Below are positions 41,192 through 48,816 of a stretch of DNA of 57,807 bases, piece after piece (the stretch's first letter is position 1; each line of letters begins with the position of its first letter). Below the pieces are notes generated by a model that was given only the letters and a program-made list of their open reading frames with translations, ran no database searches and was not told where the DNA came from. Where the stretch lies: positions 1 to 57,807 of IMG/VR virus record IMGVR_UViG_3300043466_004381; one strand, given 5' to 3'. Origin of the DNA: a virus. Position numbers and translations under genes: made by a program.

Positions 41192-41962
41192 ATGAAAACT
41201 AACTGGCCATCTTTTAATGAAGCGATGAGATTTAACCGTAACTACAATCTTTATAAAACAGATTTGGATAAGTGGCTTTTTTTACAAAAAAAATATGAAG
41301 AAATTTTAAATAGACCACAACAAGAGCAAAAAATACCTAAGATTTTACATCAAATATGGCTCGGAAGCCATATGCCCGAAAGAGAAATAGAGTATTGTAG
41401 AAAGGTTAAAAATTCTCTACCAGTTGATTGGGAGTATAAACTATGGAGAGACAGTGATGTAAATCAACTAACCAACTTTACCCAACAAGAACTTTTTAAC
41501 GCTACACCTAATTTAGGACAGAAGTCAGATATATTACGTCTACATATTTTGTGTGAATATGGTGGTATATATTGTGATACAGACTTTATTTTACACAAAC
41601 CATTTAACGATCTTTTAGATTTAGATTTTTTTGCAGGTATTATGTATGATAACACACCTAATCTTGCAAACGGATTAATGGGCAGTAGTCCAAAAAATGA
41701 TCTTATTTTAGATATGCAAGTATTTCAAACACCTATTCAGCATAACGATGGTATGGCCATTATTAATACAACAGGGCAAGGCCATATAACTAGTAAGGTT
41801 TTTAAACATAAAAACACTTTCACTAATTTTGTTGCTCTACCTAATACTCTAGTTTACCCTTTTCCTAATTGCCCTACCTGTAGAGAGCTTGGTCCGGATT
41901 ATAATGCTTATATAACCAAAGAAACGTACTGCTGCCATTTATGGCACGGTTCATGGATGTAG
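41192..41962 (+). CDS. GT32-type glycosyltransferase (Och1/DXD family), 256 aa
   Basis: KIPKILHQIWLGSHMPEREI and LGQKSDILRLHILCEYGGIY followed by CDTDFILHKPFNDL form the textbook DXD sugar-binding region of GT32 (mannosyl- or galactosyltransferases). ETYCCHLWHGSWM at the end is the conserved His-Trp motif. The gene begins 15 bases after the GT11 stop. Confidence 0.88.
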   Translation: MKTNWPSFNEAMRFNRNYNLYKTDLDKWLFLQKKYEEILNRPQQEQKIPKILHQIWLGSHMPEREIEYCRKVKNSLPVDWEYKLWRDSDVNQLTNFTQQELFNATPNLGQKSDILRLHILCEYGGIYCDTDFILHKPFNDLLDLDFFAGIMYDNTPNLANGLMGSSPKNDLILDMQVFQTPIQHNDGMAIINTTGQGHITSKVFKHKNTFTNFVALPNTLVYPFPNCPTCRELGPDYNAYITKETYCCHLWHGSWM

Positions 41963-41965
41963 TAG

Positions 41966-41993
41966 TTGATATTGTAAGAATAATTTATATAAT
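41966..41993 (+). promoter_or_regulatory. Early promoter candidate (TTGATA-16-TATAAT)
   Basis: -35 at 41966-41971, -10 at 41988-41993, 8 bases to the ATG at 42002. Confidence 0.55.
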
Positions 41994-42001
41994 AGTAGAG
42001 T

Positions 42002-42625
42002 ATGATGATAAACTTAAATCGTGCAATTGAAAAATACAACATGCACATCACTGGTGTGATTCATGTTGGTGGTCATTTTGGAGAAGAATATGATACTTAT
42101 AAGGATATAATTTCAATAGAAAACATTGTCTTCTTCGAACCAGATAGGGATAGCTTCAAAAAATTAGTTCAAAAAACTTGCGAAGATAAAAAAGTGATAT
42201 GTATAAATAAAGCACTTGGCCCATTTTCATGTGAGGCTACACTCCACAGAACACCCAATCAGGACGGTCAATCAAACTCAATTTTGGAGCCGTTTAAACA
42301 TACCCACATATACCCAGGCATTATTTTTACAAATAAAGAAACAGTTAAAGTGGAGCCACTCGATAAATTTCAACCTAATCCAAGTTTGAACTTCCTAAAC
42401 ATGGATGTACAAGGTGCAGAGTTAAATGTTCTACTAGGTGCTTCAAGTACACTAAAAAATATTAAGTACATTCTTACAGAAGTTAATACAGATGAGTTGT
42501 ATAAAAATTGTGCTTTAATTGAAGATTTAGATTATTTTCTAGGTAAGTATAACTTTAAGCGAGTTGAAACAGTTTTAGATAAAGACAGTCAAGCCTGGGG
42601 CGACGCTTTATATATTAAAGACTAA
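42002..42625 (+). CDS. FkbM-family methyltransferase, 207 aa
   Basis: ITGVIHVGGHFGEEYDTY is the SAM-binding motif I, NIVFFEPDRDSFKKL motif II, and LNFLNMDVQGAELNVLLGAS the hallmark FkbM motif (DVQGAE). It methylates O atoms of sugars or peptides. Inside the cassette it likely caps or decorates the glycan. It has its own host-type promoter. Confidence 0.9.
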   Translation: MMINLNRAIEKYNMHITGVIHVGGHFGEEYDTYKDIISIENIVFFEPDRDSFKKLVQKTCEDKKVICINKALGPFSCEATLHRTPNQDGQSNSILEPFKHTHIYPGIIFTNKETVKVEPLDKFQPNPSLNFLNMDVQGAELNVLLGASSTLKNIKYILTEVNTDELYKNCALIEDLDYFLGKYNFKRVETVLDKDSQAWGDALYIKD

Positions 42626-42630
42626 AAATT

Positions 42631-43500
42631 ATGAATAATAGTTCCTTTATATCAGGTGAAAGGTTTCAAGCGTTAGCGGATGTTTCTATTATTCCAGAGG
42701 GTAGCGACCTCGGTGAGAGTAACTGTGGATTTGTATTAGCTCAGCAAAGTAATAACAATTATAATACATTCTATTATAACGAAAATACTTTAACTCTTCC
42801 CGATTATGTTCAGAACGCGCGAGTAATCTTTGTTAATACATATACACTTGACAAATTTTTTGTTAAGATTTTTCCACTATTACAACATAGCTATATTTTT
42901 ATATCGCATAATTCAGATAATGCTTTTACAGAAAAATATACAGAATATTTAAACAATTGTAAAGTCAAAAAATGGTTTAGTCAAAATATCTTAACACATC
43001 ACCCTAAATTATTTTCACTACCTATAGGTATTGCTAACCAACAATACCCTCATGGTAATTTAGAGCTACTTAATCAGATAATTAATACTTCACCTGATAA
43101 GGAACATATTGTATATAAGAACTTTGATATATATACTAATTTCCAAATAAGAAGTCATATAGACTATATAACCTCGCAAAACGGTATAGCTATGGACAGT
43201 AGGGTAGACCAACCGAACTATTTGACAAATATAGCTAAGAGTATTTTTTGTGTAAGTCCTCCTGGCAATGGAGTTGATTGTCACCGCGTGTGGGAATGTC
43301 TATACTTAAAGACGATACCTATAATAAAATATGATAATTGTTATGAACAGTTTAAACACTTACCTATTTTATTTATAGATGACTGGTCTAAAGTAACAAT
43401 AGATTTTCTTAACTCATCTGTAGAGCCTTTTCAACAAAACTTGAAAAATAACCTTGCAGAATTAAATATGTCTTACTGGAAAACAAATATATATGGTTAA
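42631..43500 (+). CDS. Exostosin/GT47-like glycosyltransferase, 289 aa
   Basis: HHPKLFSLPIGIANQQYPHG and AKSIFCVSPPGNGVDCHRVW followed by ECLYLKTIPIIKYDN show the CxPxGxGxDxHRxWE donor-binding pattern of phage and bacterial exostosin-like proteins. The N-terminal half (NARVIFVNTYTLDKFF) is a Rossmann-like acceptor domain. The last bases overlap the next start by 8. Confidence 0.78.
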   Translation: MNNSSFISGERFQALADVSIIPEGSDLGESNCGFVLAQQSNNNYNTFYYNENTLTLPDYVQNARVIFVNTYTLDKFFVKIFPLLQHSYIFISHNSDNAFTEKYTEYLNNCKVKKWFSQNILTHHPKLFSLPIGIANQQYPHGNLELLNQIINTSPDKEHIVYKNFDIYTNFQIRSHIDYITSQNGIAMDSRVDQPNYLTNIAKSIFCVSPPGNGVDCHRVWECLYLKTIPIIKYDNCYEQFKHLPILFIDDWSKVTIDFLNSSVEPFQQNLKNNLAELNMSYWKTNIYG

Positions 43501-44254
43501 TAATATATGTACAGTTCTTGTAACAAACGATGCTTTTTTTGATCGATTGATACATACTCTTGAGGGTATGCTTTCCTATGAATACATAGGGGATATATGT
43601 GTTGTTATAGGTGATGATTTAAAAGATTCTGATAAACTAAATCATCCACTGTTAGAGTCAAATAATATTATTATAAAATATTTTCCTGATATTATTTTTT
43701 CGGATGATTTTAACGTAAAATTCAACACAATGCCACGGGAAGAACACTGGCGTCGTAAAAAGTTCCAATATCATAAGTTAAATTTGTTTAATACCTTTTT
43801 TAAAAAATGGAATTATATATTTTATCTCGACGCAGGAATGAAAATATATAGCTCTGTAATGCCTATTATTAATGCTTATAAAAAAGGCAAATTTTTAGCG
43901 CATTCTGACGCTTATCCAGATTATAGCTATAACCTCACAACACAGTTTATAAAAGAAGACTTTATATTTTTTGACTTAAATAAAAAATATAATTTTTATA
44001 TCGATTTTCCGCAAACTACTATCATGCTATATGATACGTCTATTATAGATAATAATACATTTAGTGATTTAGTAGGTTTAGCGGAAGAATGTAAAATCTC
44101 AAAAACAAATGATCAAGGTATAATTGCTTTATACTTTACAAATATAAAACCTATATGGGAACAGATACAATTAGAAGATGAAAATACATGGTATTATGAT
44201 TATCTGTTAAGATCTAATAAAACAAACAAACCACATATTATGTTAAAAAGTTAA
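43493..44254 (+). CDS. GT-A-like glycosyltransferase, 253 aa
   Basis: ICTVLVTNDAFFDRLIHTLE begins a GT-A fold; KWNYIFYLDAGMKIYSSVMP gives an LDAGM acidic/metal motif near 115, and KTNDQGIIALYFTNIKPIWE resembles the C-terminal NDQ catalytic region of WfaO/GT2-like enzymes. The exact family is uncertain. Confidence 0.65.
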   Translation: MVNNICTVLVTNDAFFDRLIHTLEGMLSYEYIGDICVVIGDDLKDSDKLNHPLLESNNIIIKYFPDIIFSDDFNVKFNTMPREEHWRRKKFQYHKLNLFNTFFKKWNYIFYLDAGMKIYSSVMPIINAYKKGKFLAHSDAYPDYSYNLTTQFIKEDFIFFDLNKKYNFYIDFPQTTIMLYDTSIIDNNTFSDLVGLAEECKISKTNDQGIIALYFTNIKPIWEQIQLEDENTWYYDYLLRSNKTNKPHIMLKS

Positions 44255-44263
44255 CAAAATATT

Positions 44264-44980
44264 ATGAACACAACAATACCAGTTATAGAAAACAGTACAA
44301 TCGAAGATCTTTATACAAGATATGTAAAGATACACGATACTCCAGAATATCGAAACCAATATGTTCCACTCCCCGTTACAAAAAATAATAAAAAATGGAA
44401 ATGGGAGGGCAAGGATTTTCCGCGAATAATTTCACTTTTAGAATTTGAAAAATATATACAAAAGTATAATTTTAACATAAACGATCTTTTAATTTTCAAC
44501 GGCGAAAACGATCCGGAGTTAGAGTATCTAGAAGGCCGTATAAAAAATATACATCATGGGTTGTATGAACAGGATACATTTAATTACGACCTACATCGTT
44601 TTAATTTGCCCAAAAAGGATTACGATTTTATCTGCTTGCATCAAACGCTTGAGCACGTATATAACCCTTATCAATGCTTAGTTAATATTAAAAAACATCT
44701 CACTCCTGATGGTTATGTTTATATTAACGTACCTGCGTGCAACATACCACACAGCGATCCTTTTCATTATTATACCGGATATACATCTATGGGACTAACC
44801 GCACTAGCACATCAAGCTGGATTTAAGATTTTAGAAATTGGACAGTGGGGTAATACGGAGTACCTAGTTAACTTATTTACAAGACAGCCAGGTTGGAGTG
44901 ATTATACTCAATTATCAAACCCTGGTTTAAATGAGTTTTATAATCCAGTTATTACATGGGGGTTATTTCAAAATCAGTAA
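44264..44980 (+). CDS. Methyltransferase-like protein (class I), 238 aa
   Basis: YDFICLHQTLEHVYNPYQCL and LTPDGYVYINVPACNI match the motif III/IV region of Methyltransf_11/23 enzymes. The usual SAM-binding glycine motif is replaced by DLLIFNGENDPELEYL, so activity is uncertain. It is the last gene of the cassette, and is followed by the structured 100-base gap. Confidence 0.7.
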   Translation: MNTTIPVIENSTIEDLYTRYVKIHDTPEYRNQYVPLPVTKNNKKWKWEGKDFPRIISLLEFEKYIQKYNFNINDLLIFNGENDPELEYLEGRIKNIHHGLYEQDTFNYDLHRFNLPKKDYDFICLHQTLEHVYNPYQCLVNIKKHLTPDGYVYINVPACNIPHSDPFHYYTGYTSMGLTALAHQAGFKILEIGQWGNTEYLVNLFTRQPGWSDYTQLSNPGLNEFYNPVITWGLFQNQ

Positions 44981-44995
44981 TATATAACAATCAAT

Positions 44996-45060
44996 CGGAT
45001 GGTCTCCTAATTACCCACTTAAAAAGGGCCTTGAGACTGTCTACCACTGGATAAAGGATC
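44996..45060 (+). ncRNA. Predicted structured RNA element upstream of the DUF366-like gene
   Basis: GGATGGTCTC (about 44998-45005) can pair with GAGACTGTCT (about 45033-45042), a 10-bp stem with G-U pairs, enclosing a small CCC/GGG hairpin with an A-rich loop. The tail is ACCACTGGATAAAGGATC. It occupies the gap before a TATAAT (45070). It is not a tRNA. It shares only the GGTCTC/GAGAC pairing with the queD element. Confidence 0.35.
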
Positions 45061-45069
45061 AAACTAACC

Positions 45070-45075
45070 TATAAT
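45070..45075 (+). promoter_or_regulatory. TATAAT -10 box
   Basis: 5 bases before the ATG at 45081; no convincing -35. CTATAAT here and ATTATAG at 45084-45090 form an inverted repeat around the start codon. Confidence 0.5.
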
Positions 45076-45080
45076 AATGT

Positions 45081-45662
45081 ATGATTATAGAACAAGCAAT
45101 TTATAACGGTGATTTTATTCATAAGCGCTTTGCGTATAAGTTCTTTAAAAAAGACACTTCGCCTTGCGGTAACATTGTAGCGTTTATTGCGCCAATGTAT
45201 GTTACGGATAATTTAATTGATCTTGAAGACTCTCTCTCAAAAGATTACATTTATAGTGATATAGCTATCAATTTCTGCTGGGAGATTCCTAACTTATGCC
45301 CTATAGGAGCGGTAGCATTTCAACGACTTCTTAACAACAATATCGGCTCAATGATAAGCAATCTTCTCAACAAGCCAGTAGTAGTTGAAGGAGATGATAT
45401 TATAGTTAGAGATAGATTTATTGGTAGCGATGGCGAAGAGCGCAATAGTGGTAAGGCTAGTGTTTCTATAACTTATTCGCAAAACAATATCGCTATCGGT
45501 CATACGGGTATTAATATTAGAGCGGGGAATAGAGCCCCGGGATTTGCTTATTCTACTAATATCGATGGCGTTCGGGCGCGTATACTTATGGAGTCTGTTA
45601 TTGATTTTTTCAATACAGAAATGCAAGATATGTTTACAGCGACGACTAAGGTAATCGTATGA
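45081..45662 (+). CDS. DUF366-family protein, 193 aa
   Basis: MIIEQAIYNGDFIHKRFAYK, IDLEDSLSKDYIYSDIAINF and KPVVVEGDDIIVRDRF match the order of motifs I know from DUF366 (archaeal and phage): VDLED, a DYIYSD, and a late GDD strand followed by SVSITYSQNNIAIGHTGINI. The biochemical role is not settled in my knowledge. In a phage carrying preQ0 genes, a role in a 7-deazaguanine branch is a hypothesis only. The stop overlaps gp62 by 4 bases. Confidence 0.7.
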   Translation: MIIEQAIYNGDFIHKRFAYKFFKKDTSPCGNIVAFIAPMYVTDNLIDLEDSLSKDYIYSDIAINFCWEIPNLCPIGAVAFQRLLNNNIGSMISNLLNKPVVVEGDDIIVRDRFIGSDGEERNSGKASVSITYSQNNIAIGHTGINIRAGNRAPGFAYSTNIDGVRARILMESVIDFFNTEMQDMFTATTKVIV

Positions 45663-46033
45663 CAATTTTTGAAATAATTAATAATATTTTATTTAATAAA
45701 CAAAATACTACTGAAAATTTAGACGCAGAGAGCCTTCAACAATTTACACCATACATGGTTAATCGCTGGGAGTCTTTTTATAGTAAGTCGCAAGCTATTT
45801 TTGTAAACGAAAATACAAACAAATATAGTAGTCTTTTTGACGATAAAAATGATAATTATAAATTCTTCTGTAATATAACACCAACGCAGAAATTTAAGCG
45901 TATTAATTATATTAAAAAGAAAAAAGAAGACAAAGAAAAACCTACTAATAATGATATGTATGCTAAAACTAGCAATCTCTCTAAAAGAGAGATTGCTTTA
46001 TATATTGACTTAATAGAAAGTAATACTAAATAG
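45659..46033 (+). CDS. 62: Clamp loader small subunit, T4 gp62-like
   Basis: gp62 pairs with ATPase gp44 to load the clamp gp45. The product (124 aa; T4: 187) reads MTIFEIINNILFNKQ, then QQFTPYMVNRWESFYSKSQA and YKFFCNITPTQKFKRINYIK, which fits the conserved N-terminal PxMVNRxxS and Tyr/Phe-Ile-lysine-rich pattern of gp62 from marine T4-like phages. It is the only clamp-loader gene in this window and is far from gp45 (6464). Confidence 0.7.
   Translation: MTIFEIINNILFNKQNTTENLDAESLQQFTPYMVNRWESFYSKSQAIFVNENTNKYSSLFDDKNDNYKFFCNITPTQKFKRINYIKKKKEDKEKPTNNDMYAKTSNLSKREIALYIDLIESNTK
45971..45997. other. Intragenic hairpin in gp62 3' end
   Basis: AGCAATCTCTC (45971-45981) pairs perfectly with GAGAGATTGCT (45987-45997) around TAAAA, followed by TTTATATATT. 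It has the form of a weak intrinsic terminator inside the coding sequence, or a stability element. Confidence 0.4.
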
Positions 46034-46037
46034 AAAT

Positions 46038-46454
46038 ATGGCGGCTAATATTGATCAAATTGCACCGACGCGTAATCTTATTGATTTAAGCTCGCATTCA
46101 TCAGGAGACTTTGGCCTAGACGATTATATTCTTTCATCAATTCTTGACGACATACTTTTAGTTGAGTTTGTAGATATGTCAGCAGATGGTGAAAGTATTA
46201 CGAGAAACGGGATATATATTCCTTCAAACGCGTTAGCTAAAGCATGGCGAAAAGGTAGAGTACTTTTAGCTGGGCCTAAAGCGCAATATGTAAAAGAGAA
46301 CGATATTGTAATTTTTCCTAATAATCTCGGCGTTACTGTCTCTAACATTCATGTCGAAGGTCATGGTTATATTAACAAAGGTATTTTCTTAAACGAAAAT
46401 AGAATTTTTGGTATATGTAAAGAAAACAATGGTAGTACAACGAACAACACTTGA
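46038..46454 (+). CDS. 31: GroES/gp31-like cochaperonin, 138 aa
   Basis: The core reads DDILLVEFVDMSADGESITR, NGIYIPSNALAKAWRKGRVL and LAGPKAQYVKENDIVIFPN, i.e. the GroES beta-barrel with a mobile loop before GI-IP and the K/G-R-V-x-x-A/G-P strand. An N-terminal tail of 30 residues is extra. T4 gp31 replaces GroES so that GroEL folds the capsid protein gp23; the same role is expected here, with gp23 in this window. Length 138 aa (T4: 111). Confidence 0.75.
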   Translation: MAANIDQIAPTRNLIDLSSHSSGDFGLDDYILSSILDDILLVEFVDMSADGESITRNGIYIPSNALAKAWRKGRVLLAGPKAQYVKENDIVIFPNNLGVTVSNIHVEGHGYINKGIFLNENRIFGICKENNGSTTNNT

Positions 46455-46806
46455 TAATCTTTTACTCCAAAACGTTTGTGAAATTAGATTTGTAAGACGT
46501 ATACCTATAGTAGGTCGATCAGCTACTCGACGTATGTGGTGTACAAAAAGTTATAATTTATTAAATTCAGTTAATGGTCTTATTTCACTTAATTACAAGC
46601 CACCGACAGGTCCTAAGCGTATTAATGAAGCTATAGAAAATGTAGTTATAGTATGGGATATATTAATGCAGGATTATAGAACAGTAAGTGTCGATCGGTG
46701 TAATCTCTTGCAAACAATCCCAGCAGATGATACTTTTTGGAAATATTTTAATGAAAATCTTTATCCTCTCACCGCAAAACAAAAAATAGAATTTATGGAA
46801 CAATGA
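46429..46806 (+). CDS. WYL_2/DUF2693-like SH3-fold protein, 125 aa
   Basis: ATG 46429 is preferred to the TTG at 46408. NVCEIRFVRRIPIVGRSATR followed by RMWCTKSYNLLNSVNGL and ENVVIVWDILMQDYRTVSVD fits the pattern of small Sm/SH3-like phage proteins in which V-x-F-x(n)-R-x-M-x-C-T is followed by a VWD strand. Regulatory RNA or DNA contact has been suggested for such folds but is not shown. It overlaps the cochaperonin gene by 26 bases. Confidence 0.55.
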   Translation: MVVQRTTLDNLLLQNVCEIRFVRRIPIVGRSATRRMWCTKSYNLLNSVNGLISLNYKPPTGPKRINEAIENVVIVWDILMQDYRTVSVDRCNLLQTIPADDTFWKYFNENLYPLTAKQKIEFMEQ

Positions 46807-47144
46807 GTTTAGATTATTATAGTGAAATTTTTAAGCAGCTACTTTTACGCAAGGTAGTTATAAAATGTGGTACAAAAATTTATCGTACAGGTAAAATAAA
46901 AAACTTTGATATACGACAATTTTATATTAAACTCTTTATTGAAAATAATAAAAATAATATTAAACTCGTAGAGTTGCCATACCCGTATATAATTACAACA
47001 AATGGTAGCACAACGACTCTGAACTATCACACATCAGCTTTCTGTAATACAACATCAAAACCTTTTGTAAAGATAAATCTTTTTGACAAAAGTAACACAA
47101 GCAAATTCTATAATAATTTAATAGAAATTATTACAGTAGAATAG
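46803..47144 (+). CDS. Hypothetical protein, 113 aa
   Basis: The protein is beta-rich and basic (KQLLLRKVVIKCGTKIYRTG; FIENNKNNIKLVELPYPYII), perhaps another small barrel. No family is recognised. It overlaps the preceding gene by 4 bases and is followed by 27 bases before the helicase gene. Confidence 0.55.
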   Translation: MSLDYYSEIFKQLLLRKVVIKCGTKIYRTGKIKNFDIRQFYIKLFIENNKNNIKLVELPYPYIITTNGSTTTLNYHTSAFCNTTSKPFVKINLFDKSNTSKFYNNLIEIITVE

Positions 47145-47171
47145 ATCAATAACGATATTACAATACTATTA

Positions 47172-48800
47172 ATGTTAGAGCTACTTAGCGCCTTCCCTAA
47201 AAATTATAAGCCAAATTCTGCACAAACAAAACTTCTAGCTGAAATACAGCATGCAATTAGTGATAACTTTAAATTTATTGTCTGCTGTGCACCTACAGGA
47301 TCGGGCAAGTCTTTTATATCTAAAACTATAAGCAATATTGCTTCTGAGCCTAGCTATAGCTATAGAGAATTAATTAACACATACTCTGCTTTTAAGCAAA
47401 ATTATATAGGAGGTTACTTACATGAAGAAGAATGCACCGAGGAACAACCACATGGTCTTTTTGCCTTAACGATAACGAAAACATTGCAAGATCAATATAA
47501 AGATCTTTTTAATGAAATTAACATTTTAAAAGGAAAAACTAATTATCAATGTGCAGTAAATACGAATCTTAGTGCAGAGGTAGCACCGTGTATATTGTTA
47601 AAAAGTCAAAAAGATGACTGCTGGAAGCAGAACAAATGCCCGTATTATGAAGCAAGAAACCAAGCGCTTGTTTCAACATTTGCAACTCTTAATTATAATA
47701 TGTTCTTTTCATTACCTGAACATGTTAAAAGGCGCGAGTTTCTTGTTTGTGACGAAGCTTCAGAGCTTGAAGATCAACTTGTAAAGCAATTTTCATGTAG
47801 TATAGAATATGATATATTAAAAAAGAGCGATATACAAATACCGCCATTTAATAGCAATAATTATAGCGCAGTATATAGATGGGTTAACACAGTAAATCTT
47901 CGTATCGCAGACAAGCTCGAAAAACTTAAAGAAGATCTAGCAAATAAAAACAAACAATTATTTTTTGATGTTAAAAAAGCTGAATATTTAACTTTAAGAA
48001 ATCTTAACACAAAAATCTCTACCTTACTAGATAATTGGAATGAATGTGAATATGTGTACGAGCCTACTATTAAAGGTATAAATTTTACTCCCTTGAAAGT
48101 AAATAACCTTTCTAAGTATTTGTTTGATTACGGCAAAACAATCATTTTAATGTCAGCAACTATTATTGATCATAAAAATTTCTGCAAAGCGTTAGGTATA
48201 GATAGTTATAAGTATATTGAAATAGATTCTTCTTTTGATCCGAAAAATGCTCCTATACATGTAAATACTAAACTTAAGTTAAGCTATAACAATCTTAAGC
48301 AAAACTTACCAAAAATTAAAAAGCAAATAGAAGAAATCTGCAATCATCACAAATCTGAAAAGGGTCTAATACATACACACACAAACACTATAACAGGATT
48401 TTTAAAACAACAGCTTAAAGGAGATAGATTTTTGTATAGAGAACCTGGAGTAAATAATGAAGCACTTCTCAACCAACACTACAATACAGACTCGCCAACC
48501 GTTATTGTTTCACCCTCAATGTCGCATGGCGTTGATCTAAAAGATGATCGCGCTCGCTTTCAAATTATTGTTAAAGCTCCGTATTTACCTATGAAGGATA
48601 AGCGAATAGAAAAATTAATAAAAAGCGATACGCAGTGGTATATTAATAAGATGCTCTCAGCATTAATACAAGCTTGCGGACGCGGTGTGCGATCTTCACA
48701 AGATCATTGCGTTACATATATTCTTGACGGTTCAATTATAGATAAAGTCATTACAAATAAAGATAAGCTTCCAAAATATTTCTTAGAAAGGTTTACTTAA
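47172..48800 (+). CDS. DinG/XPD-like iron-sulphur helicase, 542 aa
   Basis: Superfamily 2 5'-3' helicase. Walker A is CAPTGSGKSFISKTISN near 39-55. A four-cysteine region, YQCAVNTN, then APCILL, DDCWKQNKCPYYEA (about 136-160) fits an iron-sulphur domain. VCDEASELED is the DEAH-like box, ILMSATIID motif III, SPSMSHGVDLKDD motif V and QACGRGVRSSQD motif VI. A role in removing R-loops or protein-DNA blocks is likely. It is not Dda. The upstream TACAAT (47159) may be a weak -10. Confidence 0.85.
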   Translation: MLELLSAFPKNYKPNSAQTKLLAEIQHAISDNFKFIVCCAPTGSGKSFISKTISNIASEPSYSYRELINTYSAFKQNYIGGYLHEEECTEEQPHGLFALTITKTLQDQYKDLFNEINILKGKTNYQCAVNTNLSAEVAPCILLKSQKDDCWKQNKCPYYEARNQALVSTFATLNYNMFFSLPEHVKRREFLVCDEASELEDQLVKQFSCSIEYDILKKSDIQIPPFNSNNYSAVYRWVNTVNLRIADKLEKLKEDLANKNKQLFFDVKKAEYLTLRNLNTKISTLLDNWNECEYVYEPTIKGINFTPLKVNNLSKYLFDYGKTIILMSATIIDHKNFCKALGIDSYKYIEIDSSFDPKNAPIHVNTKLKLSYNNLKQNLPKIKKQIEEICNHHKSEKGLIHTHTNTITGFLKQQLKGDRFLYREPGVNNEALLNQHYNTDSPTVIVSPSMSHGVDLKDDRARFQIIVKAPYLPMKDKRIEKLIKSDTQWYINKMLSALIQACGRGVRSSQDHCVTYILDGSIIDKVITNKDKLPKYFLERFT

Positions 48801-48807
48801 ATAAATA
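48800..48807 (+). promoter_or_regulatory. Late promoter box AATAAATA
   Basis: 9 bases before the GTG start at 48817, with AAGGA between, the only late start here with a plausible short Shine-Dalgarno besides 9819. Confidence 0.6.
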
Positions 48808-48816
48808 TAAAAGGAA

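Noticed and set aside
44996-45060. tRNA gene
   Set aside because: No cloverleaf, T-loop or acceptor stem can be formed; only a single long stem with an inner hairpin.
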